Source: Clostridiaceae bacterium (GTDB lineage: Bacteria > Bacillota > Clostridia > DSM-8532). Taken from it: a stretch of 33,943 bases of DNA. Of this stretch, positions 26,057-33,639 are shown piece after piece (positions within the stretch are counted from its first letter, which is position 1; each line of letters begins with the position of its first letter). The stretch lies in the NCBI GenBank assembly GCA_012523685.1, contig JAAYTR010000258.1, positions 1 through 33,943 of the forward strand, written 5' to 3'. The notes beneath the pieces are model-generated. The model did no database searches. It was not told the origin of the DNA and saw only the letters and a program-made list of their open reading frames with translations. The position numbers and the translations under genes were made by a program.

Positions 26057-26584
26057 ATGCCTGCTAATAAAAAGTTAGGAAGACCTACAGACCAACGTAA
26101 GGCAATTTTAAAGAATCTGGTAACCTCTCTGATCCAGTATGGTCGTATTGAGACAACCGAAGCCAGAGCAAAGGAAGTTAAGAACATAGCTGAGAAATTA
26201 ATTGCACTTGCAGTTAAAGAATGTGATAATTTTACGGCTTCCAAGAATGTAACAATCAGTGCTCCGGTAGTAGATAGTAAAGGACGTAAAATACTTAAGA
26301 CCGTAACTTCAAAGAACGGAAATAAGTACGAGGTTGTTGAGAGAGAAACTAAAACTGAACTGAAAACGGTTGATGGTCCCTCAAGATTGGCTGCAAGACG
26401 TCTCATTATGAACTGGGTCTATAGAGTCAAAGATGAAAAAGGCAATACCATAAGCCTGACAAACAAATTGTTTGATGAAATTGCTCCTAAGTATAAGGAC
26501 AGAAAAGGCGGTTATACCCGCATTTACAAACTTGGGGCAAGACGGGGCGATGGTGCCGAAGTTGTAGTACTTGAATTAGTTTAA
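26057..26584 (+). CDS. rplQ: 50S ribosomal protein L17 (bL17) with a 50-residue internal insertion
   Basis: A 175-residue protein, against about 113-127 in most bacteria. The N-terminal part ([32 protein letters not shown]) and the end ([25 protein letters not shown]) are typical. Residues about 55-106 are extra, including [20 protein letters not shown], probably a beta hairpin. L17 sits near the tunnel exit. GGGGAGG precedes the ATG. A hairpin 22 nt after the stop probably ends the operon. Confidence 0.95.
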   Translation: MPANKKLGRPTDQRKAILKNLVTSLIQYGRIETTEARAKEVKNIAEKLIALAVKECDNFTASKNVTISAPVVDSKGRKILKTVTSKNGNKYEVVERETKTELKTVDGPSRLAARRLIMNWVYRVKDEKGNTISLTNKLFDEIAPKYKDRKGGYTRIYKLGARRGDGAEVVVLELV

Positions 26585-26606
26585 TTCAAATAAGTTTTTG
26601 CTTATG

Positions 26607-26640
26607 ATAATGGAGAGCGGAGTGTACCGGTCTCCATTAT
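26607..26640 (+). terminator. Hairpin at the end of the alpha operon
   Basis: ATAATGGAGA (26607-26616) is the exact reverse complement of TCTCCATTAT (26631-26640). CGG/CCG pairs inside give a 6-nt loop. The T-tract is weak (TCACATTATT), so termination may be partial. The symmetry would work on either strand. Confidence 0.6.
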
Positions 26641-26729
26641 TCACATTATTGAGTCAGAAGTAAGCTCTTCTTTATAACTCACGGATACATGAGGACAGTT
26701 CAGGAATACTGAAAAAGTTGTTCCTGCAT

Positions 26730-26827
26730 GTCATTCCGAGCGTAGCGAAGAATCTTATCTGCTGTATGTGCGGATGTTTTAAGCCTTTCATTTCGCGTAG
26801 AGGCATGTGGAATGTATGTGGAATGAC
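26730..26827 (+). repeat. 98-bp dispersed element with inverted ends, GTCATTCC...GGAATGAC
   Basis: GTCATTCC (26730-26737) is the exact reverse complement of GGAATGAC (26820-26827). The left part GTCATTCCGAGCGTAGCGAA shares 22 of 24 bases with 21062-21085. In frame it gives the familiar artefact peptide 'HVIPSVAKNL', so the upstream extension of the next gene (from 26718) is rejected. The layout suggests a small non-autonomous repeat between the alpha operon and the ecf genes. Confidence 0.7.
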
Positions 26828-26852
26828 AAAACGTATTTTTCAGGATGAAAAT

Positions 26853-28625
26853 ATGAATGAGATGATAAAAACTGATGATGTTTATTATGAATATTTTACA
26901 CAAAATGTAGATGACATTGTTGTACAAGCTGTTAAAGGTGTTTCCATGTCCATTAGGCAGGGTCAATTTGTTGTTGTCTTAGGACGGAATGGCTCGGGCA
27001 AATCAACATTGGCAAGACTCTTAAATGGGCTTTTAATTCCCCGCAAAGGCACTGTAATTATTAACGGCATTCATACTCATAATGATGAATTGATATGGGA
27101 AGTCAGAAAAACTTTAGGGCTGGTTCTTCAAAATCCTGATAATCAGATTGTTGCTACAACAGTTGAGGAGGATGTGGCCTTTGGTCCTGAAAATCTGGGA
27201 ATTTCTCCGGCTGAGATAAGGATTAGAGTGGATGAATCGCTCAGAATGGTTGATATGGAAGGATACAGTGAGTATTCACCCCATATGCTTTCAGGCGGAC
27301 AAAAACAGAGAATTGCGATAGCGGGGATACTTGCAATGAAGCCAAAGTGCATAGTTCTTGATGAAGCCACATCAATGCTTGATCCACGCGGACGCAAAGA
27401 AGTAATGGATGTCTTAAAAAAACTGAACCAGGAAAAGGGGATTACTATTGTACTTATCACACACCATATGGAAGAGGCCGTTGAGGCTGACCAGGTCATG
27501 GTTATGGAGGATGGCAGACTTTCTTTAACCGGCACTCCCAGACAGATTTTTGAGAATGTCGAACAAATAAGAAGAGCGGGGCTTGATATTCCTAAAATAA
27601 CCGCCCTGGCCTATAATTTAAAAAAAAGCGGAGTAAAAATAGACAGACTACCCTTAAATTCAGAAGAAATGATTAAGACCTTAAAAGGCTTTTTAAAAAG
27701 AAAAAATGGAGAAAGTCCAAATCTATTTTCACAATTATCATCAGGAAAATATGAAAAGAATGAACCAATAATAAAGGTTCAAAATTTGAGTCATATTTAC
27801 ATGCAGGGATCGGCTTTTGAAAAAGCAGCACTGGATAATATTAACCTTACTGTAAATAAAGGCGAGATCTTAGGTATTATAGGGCAGACTGGATCGGGTA
27901 AATCCACACTGGTTCAACATTTTAACGGTATTTTGAAGGCCACTTCCGGAACTGTTGAGGTGGATGGGCTGAAGGCAGAAGGTAAGGACCTAAAAGAGCT
28001 TAGACAAAAAGTTGGACTAATTTTTCAATATCCTGAACATCAGTTGTTTGAAGAAACAGTCTATAAAGATATAATTTTTGGGCTTACAAGGATGGGTATA
28101 CCCGCAGAGGAAATGAAGGCAAAGGTTTTCCATACCATTGATTTATTGGGTATATCTCCTGAGCTTCTTGACAAATCACCCTTTGAGCTTTCGGGCGGCC
28201 AAAAGCGCAGAGTGGCGATTGCCGGTGTTTTGGTAATGGAGCCTATGGTGCTGATTTTAGATGAGCCTACCGCAGGCTTGGATCCTCAGGGCAGCATCGA
28301 AGTATTTAAAATACTATCCAGGCTTAATAAACAGGAAGGGACCACCATAATTATTATATCCCACAATATGGATGATATTGCTGCATACTGCGATCGTGTG
28401 GCTGTAATGAACAATGGAAGACTGGTTTTTTGTGATACTGCTCCCAATGTTTTTTCAAGATATGAAGAATTAAGAAGCTATAACCTGGATATTCCCAAAA
28501 TTACTGACTTATTCAGAAAACTTCATGAATCAGGTTACAATATTTCACAGCCGGTATTGACAGTGGATGAGGCGCAGAAATCTCTTTTGGATATAATAAA
28601 TGCGAATCAGGGAGGGGTGGAATGA
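26853..28625 (+). CDS. Fused energy-coupling factor ATPases (EcfA-EcfA')
   Basis: A 590-residue protein made of two complete ABC ATPase domains. Domain 1: Walker A GRNGSGKST (44-52), Q-loop QNPDNQ (93-98), signature LSGGQ (146-150), Walker B CIVLDEATSMLDP and H-loop THHM. A linker at about 240-300 follows. Domain 2: Walker A GQTGSGKST (344-352), QYPEHQ (392-397), LSGGQ (446-450), LILDEPTAGLDP and SHNM. These power vitamin or metal uptake by ECF transporters together with EcfT and an S component. In most Firmicutes the two ATPases are separate genes, ecfA1 and ecfA2, at this place after rplQ. The start at 26853 has AGGA 7 nt upstream. Confidence 0.93.
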   Translation: MNEMIKTDDVYYEYFTQNVDDIVVQAVKGVSMSIRQGQFVVVLGRNGSGKSTLARLLNGLLIPRKGTVIINGIHTHNDELIWEVRKTLGLVLQNPDNQIVATTVEEDVAFGPENLGISPAEIRIRVDESLRMVDMEGYSEYSPHMLSGGQKQRIAIAGILAMKPKCIVLDEATSMLDPRGRKEVMDVLKKLNQEKGITIVLITHHMEEAVEADQVMVMEDGRLSLTGTPRQIFENVEQIRRAGLDIPKITALAYNLKKSGVKIDRLPLNSEEMIKTLKGFLKRKNGESPNLFSQLSSGKYEKNEPIIKVQNLSHIYMQGSAFEKAALDNINLTVNKGEILGIIGQTGSGKSTLVQHFNGILKATSGTVEVDGLKAEGKDLKELRQKVGLIFQYPEHQLFEETVYKDIIFGLTRMGIPAEEMKAKVFHTIDLLGISPELLDKSPFELSGGQKRRVAIAGVLVMEPMVLILDEPTAGLDPQGSIEVFKILSRLNKQEGTTIIIISHNMDDIAAYCDRVAVMNNGRLVFCDTAPNVFSRYEELRSYNLDIPKITDLFRKLHESGYNISQPVLTVDEAQKSLLDIINANQGGVE

Positions 28626-29425
28626 TGATAGGAAATATTACATTAGGACAATATATTCCCGGTAATTCTATACTCCATCGCATTGATCCGAGAACAAAAA
28701 TATTTTGGACAGCACTACTTATGGTGGTAACGTTCCTGATATCAACATGGGCAGAATATGTTATGATGGGTGCATTTGTGCTTATGCTTTTATTAGTCAG
28801 CGGTGTTCCCATAAAACAATCTATAAAAGGAATCAAACCATTATTATTTATACTGGCTATAACCGCCATATTAAATATATTCTTTACAGGCGGAACACCT
28901 GTTTTTGAGATTGGACCTGTAAAGGTAACTTATGAGGGAATAATTGCGGCCGTTAAATTATTCTTAAGATTGGTTATGCTGGTTATAACAGCTTCACTGG
29001 TGACAATTACAACAACTCCGATGACTATGACTGATGGAATAGAAAAGCTCTTAAAGCCTTTTGAAAAAATAGGTGTCCCTTCTCACGAAATTGCCATGAT
29101 GATGTCAATAGCTCTGAGGTTTATTCCAACTTTGCTTGATGAAACCGATCGGATAATGAAAGCACAGGCCTCGCGGGGGGCAAATTTCGATACGGGAAGT
29201 ATTTTTTCCAGGATAAAAAGCTTTATTCCTGTTTTGGTTCCGCTTTTTGTAAGTGCTTTCAAGCGAGCCGATGAATTAGCCGAAGCTATGGAATCCAGGT
29301 GTTACCGTGGTGGAAAAGGCAGAACGAGACTTAAGGAGATTCACTATACCAGGCTGGATCTTTTTGTCAGTATGGTCGGAATAGCTTTTATAGGAGTCTT
29401 ATTCAGCGGACGCATATTTTTGTAA
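28622..29425 (+). CDS. ecfT: EcfT, energy-coupling factor transporter transmembrane protein
   Basis: A 267-residue membrane protein with about five or six hydrophobic helices. The cytosolic coupling motifs are seen as ASRGANF and ESRCYRGG, each with the Ala/Ser-Arg-Gly type signature that grips the ATPases. It overlaps the ATPase gene by 4 nt (ATGA), with GGAGG at 28611-28615, so it is co-translated. No substrate-binding S component lies nearby, which suggests a shared (group II) ECF module. Confidence 0.93.
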   Translation: MMIGNITLGQYIPGNSILHRIDPRTKIFWTALLMVVTFLISTWAEYVMMGAFVLMLLLVSGVPIKQSIKGIKPLLFILAITAILNIFFTGGTPVFEIGPVKVTYEGIIAAVKLFLRLVMLVITASLVTITTTPMTMTDGIEKLLKPFEKIGVPSHEIAMMMSIALRFIPTLLDETDRIMKAQASRGANFDTGSIFSRIKSFIPVLVPLFVSAFKRADELAEAMESRCYRGGKGRTRLKEIHYTRLDLFVSMVGIAFIGVLFSGRIFL

Positions 29426-29550
29426 AATTTAATATAACGGCCGGGATTTGTTCAAAATCTTCAAATTTGTTAAAGGTTGATTATTAATATTTAAAAAAAT
29501 GCTACGATAATATAAATGAGAGGGTTAATTAAACAAACGGGGGATTTATA
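29426..29550. other. Gap between ecfT and a small unknown gene
   Basis: 125 nt, AT-rich. No convincing terminator or promoter was seen. A poor promoter (TTAATA near 29483, TAATAT at 29508-29513) is possible for the next gene. Confidence 0.35.
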
Positions 29551-29805
29551 TTGAAAATAAACATTAGAGCAGATGTAGTAAAGAATAAAAGCTTTGATCC
29601 GTACTTTGTGGTGAAGGTATCATATGATGACGGTAAAAACAAATTTGTTGAAGAGATGGTATCAGTTGAGAGAAAACCACCAAGGGTTACAATTGAATAT
29701 TCAGAAACCATAAACAGAATGATGGACAGGATTGATATAAAAAAGATAGAGCTTGAAATTATGAAAGCTATTGTTGAATACCTGTTAGGTCCGAAAAAAC
29801 GTTAA
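29551..29805 (+). CDS. Small hypothetical protein
   Basis: An 84-residue protein of unknown function. It is rich in Lys, Val and Glu, with alternating hydrophobic residues suggesting beta strands (about 1-50) and a C-terminal helix (EIMKAIVEYLLGPKKR). There are no Cys residues, no signal peptide and no membrane segment. The start is TTG with GGGGGA upstream. It ends 11 bp from the convergent DUF421 gene. I do not recognise a family. Confidence 0.6.
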   Translation: MKINIRADVVKNKSFDPYFVVKVSYDDGKNKFVEEMVSVERKPPRVTIEYSETINRMMDRIDIKKIELEIMKAIVEYLLGPKKR

Positions 29806-29816
29806 TTACAGGAGTG

Positions 29817-30503
29817 CTATTCTAAATACTCTCCTTTCTTTTGTACAAATAATTTCATATTATTGTCGACCGACGCATAGAAGACCTGCTTATAATCATT
29901 AATGCCGAATTCCTTCAAAGCGTTGTCCACCCACTCTCTTTTTATATTAAACTGTTCCAGAGTCCTGCCAATAAGCTTTCCGTCAATTATTATATCGCGG
30001 CAGAAAGATTCGGGAGGAAGATCCATGTTAAGATCCTCTGGAGTTACTGCACGTTTTTTTGACTTTAACAGCACACTTAACTGGCCGTTAGTTTCCAGGA
30101 TTCCATATTCAACATCACTAACACTCTGAATGCTGTTGAATCTCAACTGCTCCAGAAGATCATTTATGGTATACATCTCCTTTCGCATATTCTTTTCCAG
30201 CATTTTACCATCCCTGATCAGGAGCATTGGTCTTCCGCATATAACTTCCCTTACCCGGACACCTTTAATAGATAAAAAAGAAATCGAGACTTGACATACT
30301 ACCAGTACCGCAATAGGTACAACAGCATGATAAAGATCTTTACTGTCATCAGCAAGGGGGATAGCAGCGAGATCGGAGATCATAACCGCAATAGCAAATT
30401 CAAACGGCTGCAGCTCGCCTATTTGTCGTTTTCCCATAATACGCATAGTTACTACAACTACAATATATATAAAAAAGGTTCTTGTTATAAGCTGGGAAAT
30501 CAT
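29817..30503 (-). CDS. DUF421 (YetF/YrbG-like) membrane protein
   Basis: A 228-residue protein. Three hydrophobic helices lie in the first 80 residues (FFIYIVVVVTMRIMGKRQIGEL; AVVPIAVLVVCQVSISFL). A soluble domain follows with GRPMLLIRDGKMLEKNMRKE, LLEQLR and SVSDVEYGILETNGQLSVL, the typical DUF421/YetF pattern. Its function is not known; family members are implicated in envelope or spore properties in Firmicutes. The ribosome-binding site reads AGAAGGA on the minus strand. It may be expressed with the acetyltransferase gene that precedes it on the same strand. Confidence 0.9.
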   Translation of the reverse strand: MISQLITRTFFIYIVVVVTMRIMGKRQIGELQPFEFAIAVMISDLAAIPLADDSKDLYHAVVPIAVLVVCQVSISFLSIKGVRVREVICGRPMLLIRDGKMLEKNMRKEMYTINDLLEQLRFNSIQSVSDVEYGILETNGQLSVLLKSKKRAVTPEDLNMDLPPESFCRDIIIDGKLIGRTLEQFNIKREWVDNALKEFGINDYKQVFYASVDNNMKLFVQKKGEYLE

Positions 30504-30580
30504 AACATCTCAGTCCTTCTAACATGAATAATACAATCCAGCAAATATTTTGAACCTTTTATAAAAATTTAATTCACTAG

Positions 30581-30594
30581 ACCACGGGGGTGGT
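30581..30594 (-). terminator. Possible weak hairpin between two minus-strand genes
   Basis: ACCAC (30581-30585) pairs with GTGGT (30590-30594). Read on the minus strand it follows the stop of the acetyltransferase gene, but a T run only appears about 15 nt later. It may be a weak terminator. Confidence 0.3.
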
Positions 30595-30597
30595 TAC

Positions 30598-31146
30598 TTA
30601 AGCTTTCTTTATTAATGCATCTAACGGTGGACATTCTTCGCGAAGAAGTGAATAAAGCCGCAGGTTATGATACTTACCCTGGTTAAAGGTTGCTTTCCTC
30701 ATGGTGCCTTCATAAGCAAATCCACACTTTTCCGCTACTCTTGCACTGCCTATATTTCCTTCCATGACGTTAACCTGAATGCGGTTGATGGGGCGAATAG
30801 AAAACATATAGGAGCAGAATAAAAGTAAAGCCTCGCTCATATAGCCTTTGCCTTCAAATTTTGGGTCAAAAAGCTCATAACCGACTTCATAACCCGACTG
30901 ATAGTCCAGACCTTTAAAATAAAGAAGCTCTCCCAAGTATTCTTCTTGTGAAGAAAGTATTAACATACGCCCTTCATCCATGCTCCAGAAACCGTTACGA
31001 TTGAATTCATTTATAAATTCTTTGGCAGATGGAATATTCAGATGCCAGAACGGTCCCTTGGAATTGATATGAGTAATAAGTTCATAAACATGTTCAACCT
31101 CATGCGGGTAAATGGTTCGAAGTATTACTTTTTTTCCGTATATCAT
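30598..31146 (-). CDS. GNAT-family N-acetyltransferase (RimJ/RimL-like)
   Basis: A 182-residue GNAT enzyme. The acetyl-CoA motif appears as VGYELFDPKFEGKGYMSEAL and RVAEKCGFAYEGTMRKA is near the C-terminus, both as in the RimL/RimJ and small-molecule acetyltransferase branch. The substrate is unknown. AGGAAGG lies 7 nt before the ATG on the minus strand. It is divergent from the glucokinase gene, with a 144-bp shared promoter region. Confidence 0.88.
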   Translation of the reverse strand: MIYGKKVILRTIYPHEVEHVYELITHINSKGPFWHLNIPSAKEFINEFNRNGFWSMDEGRMLILSSQEEYLGELLYFKGLDYQSGYEVGYELFDPKFEGKGYMSEALLLFCSYMFSIRPINRIQVNVMEGNIGSARVAEKCGFAYEGTMRKATFNQGKYHNLRLYSLLREECPPLDALIKKA

Positions 31147-31168
31147 AAGATTACCTTCCTGTATAAAC

Positions 31169-31196
31169 TTGACTATAATCCAGTGTATATTATATC
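31169..31196 (+). promoter_or_regulatory. Probable glucokinase promoter in a divergent region
   Basis: TTGACT (31169-31174), a 16-bp spacer and TATATC (31191-31196) on the + strand. On the minus strand an extended -10, TGATATAAT, lies at about 31188-31196, probably for the acetyltransferase gene. The two promoters overlap. Confidence 0.5.
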
Positions 31197-31225
31197 ATAA
31201 GTAAAGGAAAGCAATTTATTGCTTT

Positions 31226-31245
31226 AAGCCGTCGAAAGACGGCTT
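31226..31245. other. Perfect hairpin with GAAA loop upstream of glucokinase
   Basis: AAGCCGTC (31226-31233) and GACGGCTT (31238-31245) flank a GAAA tetraloop. TGC and GCA may extend it outward. It lies in the 5' untranslated region of the glucokinase transcript and is not followed by a full U-tract, so an RNA stability or regulatory role is as likely as termination. Confidence 0.5.
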
Positions 31246-31290
31246 TATAGCATGTTTTAAACCCTACCATAGACATTCAGGGAGGTTATT

Positions 31291-32244
31291 ATGTATTATA
31301 TCGGTATAGACCTTGGAGGTACAAAAATCGCGGCAGGGATTGTAGATGAAGAAGGAACAATTATAAAAAAGGACAGTGTTCCTACAGGGAGAACAAGAAA
31401 AAACGAAGAAATTGTTAACGATATATGCATGCTTGTAAAAAAGCTGCTAAATGATACAAACCTCTCTGAAAAGGATATCTATAGTGTAGGAATCGGAAGC
31501 CCGGGATCACTGGACAGAGACCAGGGCATTATTATTGCTAATTTTAATTTAAGCTTTAGATATGTAACTATCAGGAAAGCAATACAGGAAGTTATACCGG
31601 TACCGGTTTATGTAGAGAACGATGCTAACTGTGCAGCCATTGCCGAAAGCATTGCAGGAGTAGGAAAAGGTGTAGATTATATGGTGCTTATTACAATTGG
31701 AACCGGTATAGGCGGGGGCATAATTATTAATAATAAGCTTTATATTGGGTCAAACGGTGCCGCTGCTGAATTAGGACATATGGTTATAAATCTGGACGGA
31801 GAAAGCTGCACCTGCGGGAGAAAAGGCTGCTGGGAGGCATATTCCTCCGCCACTGCCTTTATCAGACAAACGAAAGCGGCGGCTGCTGATAATCCAGAGT
31901 CGAAGATTTTAGAGCTTGTTGATGGGGATATGGAGAAGATAGATGCTAAAACTGCCTTTGATGCTGCAAGAATGGGGGATGAGACTGCCATAAATGTTGT
32001 CGACCGCTATATTGATATACTGGCTGAAGGGCTTGCTAATATGGTAAACATATTTCAACCTGATCTTATCGCAATTGGCGGGGGTGTATCAAAAGAGGGG
32101 GAAAATCTTCTGGCCCCGTTAAGAGAGAAGATGAAAGGGCGGACATTCTTCATTGGAGACTTGAAAAACACACAAATTGTTGCCGCCAAAATGAGAAATG
32201 ATGCGGGCATTGTTGGAGCGGCACTTATTTCCAAGAGGATGTAA
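31291..32244 (+). CDS. ROK-family glucokinase
   Basis: A 317-residue sugar kinase. The ATP motif is IGIDLGGTKIAAGI (4-17). VENDANCAAIAE holds the catalytic Asp, and the ROK zinc signature with ELGHMVI and CTCGRKGCWEAYSS is complete. It most likely phosphorylates glucose to glucose-6-phosphate (glk/glcK type). GGGAGG precedes the ATG. It has no DNA-binding N-terminus, so it is not a ROK repressor. The gene is placed 9 nt before truA. Confidence 0.92.
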   Translation: MYYIGIDLGGTKIAAGIVDEEGTIIKKDSVPTGRTRKNEEIVNDICMLVKKLLNDTNLSEKDIYSVGIGSPGSLDRDQGIIIANFNLSFRYVTIRKAIQEVIPVPVYVENDANCAAIAESIAGVGKGVDYMVLITIGTGIGGGIIINNKLYIGSNGAAAELGHMVINLDGESCTCGRKGCWEAYSSATAFIRQTKAAAADNPESKILELVDGDMEKIDAKTAFDAARMGDETAINVVDRYIDILAEGLANMVNIFQPDLIAIGGGVSKEGENLLAPLREKMKGRTFFIGDLKNTQIVAAKMRNDAGIVGAALISKRM

Positions 32245-32253
32245 GATATCAGA

Positions 32254-32988
32254 ATGAGAAAAATAAAACTGGTAATTGAATATGACGGTTCGGGTTACCA
32301 TGGGTGGCAATATCAGAAAAATGCTATATCTGTGCAGGAGGTTCTTTCAAAAGCAATAAAAAAGCTAACGGGAGAAGATATTATACCTGATGGAGCGGGG
32401 AGAACAGATGCGGGAGTTCACGCATATGGTCAGGTAGCCAGCTTCATCACCAGTTCATCTATACCTGCTGAAAAATTTACACCGGCTTTAAATACGTATT
32501 TACCCGATAATATTTCCATAATAGCGTCAGAGGAGGCAGATGAAAATTTTCATGCCCGCTTTTCAGCAAAAGGGAAACATTACAGATATATAATTATTAA
32601 CAGACCTCAAAAATCGGCAATATGGGCCAGTAAAGCATGGCATGTACGGGAGACACTGGATTTTGAAGCGATGAACAAAGCAGCCGGATTTTTTATAGGT
32701 CACAAATGTTTCAGGGCATTTTGCGCTTCAGGCCATAGTGCCAAAACCTTTGACAGGACAGTTTTTTACTCTCAATGGCACAGGGACGGTGAATTTTTAG
32801 TATATGATACCAAGGGAGACGGTTTTCTTTACAATATGGTAAGGATTATGGTCGGGACTATGGTGGATATTGGTAAAGGACGTTATAAGCCTGAAATCAT
32901 TGAGGAAGCTATAAGAAACCAGCAACGTAATTCAATAGGAGTTACTGCACCACCGTCAGGTCTGTATTTAATGGAGGTTTTTTATTAA
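32254..32988 (+). CDS. truA: tRNA pseudouridine(38-40) synthase TruA
   Basis: A 244-residue enzyme that makes pseudouridine at positions 38-40 of tRNAs. IEYDGSGYHGWQYQ opens the protein, and GAGRTDAGVHAYGQVASF carries the catalytic Asp. MVRIMVGTMVDIGKG is typical of the C-terminal part. In many Firmicutes truA follows ecfT directly and precedes rplM-rpsI. Here a small gene and rpoB follow instead. Confidence 0.96.
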   Translation: MRKIKLVIEYDGSGYHGWQYQKNAISVQEVLSKAIKKLTGEDIIPDGAGRTDAGVHAYGQVASFITSSSIPAEKFTPALNTYLPDNISIIASEEADENFHARFSAKGKHYRYIIINRPQKSAIWASKAWHVRETLDFEAMNKAAGFFIGHKCFRAFCASGHSAKTFDRTVFYSQWHRDGEFLVYDTKGDGFLYNMVRIMVGTMVDIGKGRYKPEIIEEAIRNQQRNSIGVTAPPSGLYLMEVFY

Positions 32989-33005
32989 CCAGAAGGAGAA
33001 TCATT

Positions 33006-33263
33006 ATGCGCACCGTCGGCAAGCTTATCAAAGGAACAACAATATTATCAGAGCAGGTTTATGAGATTGATGACAACGAGGGCTCTTATCAGGACAGGCT
33101 GGAAAAAAGTCTTGTTGAAGTATGCCGTCTCTTGAAAATTGAGGTACCAATCTGGCTGTCAAAAAATACCCGTGAATATGTAAGATTCAGAAGGACCTCG
33201 TTTAATGCTGATCAATTTTTCAACCCTGTGCTATTTGAAAGATTTGAAATAAAAGTAGAATAG
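33006..33263 (+). CDS. Small conserved-looking hypothetical protein
   Basis: An 85-residue protein (MRTVGKLIKGTTILSEQVYE...). It has no Cys, signal peptide or membrane segment. The end is rich in aromatic residues (VRFRRTSFNADQFFNPVLFERFE). GAAGGAG precedes the ATG. It lies 17 nt after truA and is likely co-transcribed with it. I do not assign a function. Confidence 0.75.
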   Translation: MRTVGKLIKGTTILSEQVYEIDDNEGSYQDRLEKSLVEVCRLLKIEVPIWLSKNTREYVRFRRTSFNADQFFNPVLFERFEIKVE

Positions 33264-33329
33264 AAATATAAAGAAATAGAAATTTAATAATAATGAAAAA
33301 ATGTTTTCATAAAAAAACGATACAATTGG
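33264..33329. other. AT-rich gap after the small unknown gene
   Basis: Contains a weak hairpin, ATGAAAA (33293-33299) with TTTTCAT (33304-33310). No U-tract follows on the + strand, so it is not a clear terminator. Confidence 0.35.
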
Positions 33330-33358
33330 TTGACTTTGGTCAACCCATGTGTTACAAT
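33328..33358 (+). promoter_or_regulatory. rpoB promoter with an overlapping palindromic operator-like site
   Basis: TTGACT (33330-33335), a 17-bp spacer and TACAAT (33353-33358) form a strong promoter. A perfect palindrome GGTTGAC-TTTG-GTCAACC (33328-33345) covers the -35 box and part of the spacer. A dimeric regulator could bind there; none is encoded nearby. Confidence 0.75.
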
Positions 33359-33364
33359 TAAAAA

Positions 33365-33507
33365 CTGCATTATTATAAATGCAGGTATTGTATTATGCTT
33401 TTTTTGTTGTGCATCTGTACTATAATTTCGTTATTATAATAGCACAATTGTATGAATGATACAATACTTGTCAATAATCTTTAAGATTAAAATAATAGAT
33501 CGGGAGA
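33365..33507 (+). promoter_or_regulatory. Structured 5' leader of rpoB
   Basis: Three stems are visible. CTGCATT (33365-33371) pairs with AATGCAG (33378-33384), and a T-rich run lies about 15-20 nt later (33399-33405). TTGTGC (33407-33412) pairs with GCACAA (33442-33447) and encloses TATAAT with ATTATA. ATTGTAT (33447-33453) pairs with ATACAAT (33459-33465). This may be a regulatory leader of RNA polymerase synthesis. Confidence 0.5.
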
Positions 33508-33639
33508 ATGATGTCTTGGAATTTTTGCACAAGTCTAAAACTTGACAAAATTAATTTAAACCAGAATGGATACGTTTCCCCTTCTATATTTTTATGTCTT
33601 TTCCACCAAAATATGCAGTTCATACGAGGTGATTATTAA
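33508..33639 (+). CDS. Possible 43-codon leader ORF overlapping the rpoB start
   Basis: Read directly, ATG ATG TCT TGG... runs for 43 codons without a stop and ends with TAA at 33637-33639, whose last base is the first base of the rpoB ATG (TAATG). CGGGAG lies just before the second ATG. The peptide contains no recognised motif. It may be a translated leader coupled to rpoB, or chance. Confidence 0.3.
   Translation: MMSWNFCTSLKLDKINLNQNGYVSPSIFLCLFHQNMQFIRGDY

Noticed and set aside
26718-26852. In-frame 45-residue N-terminal extension of the fused EcfA protein
   Set aside because: It translates a dispersed repeat (peptide HVIPSVAKNL) and has no ribosome-binding site. The ATG at 26853 has AGGA upstream and starts the ABC domain.
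26853-28625. Frameshift or missing stop creating an apparent EcfA fusion
   Set aside because: The linker (about 240-300) reads smoothly with normal composition, no ribosome-binding site plus start is obvious for a second gene, and both domains are intact. The raw data cannot exclude an assembly fault.
33542-33570. Second rpoB promoter using TTGACA at 33542
   Set aside because: No acceptable -10 box lies 16-18 bp downstream.
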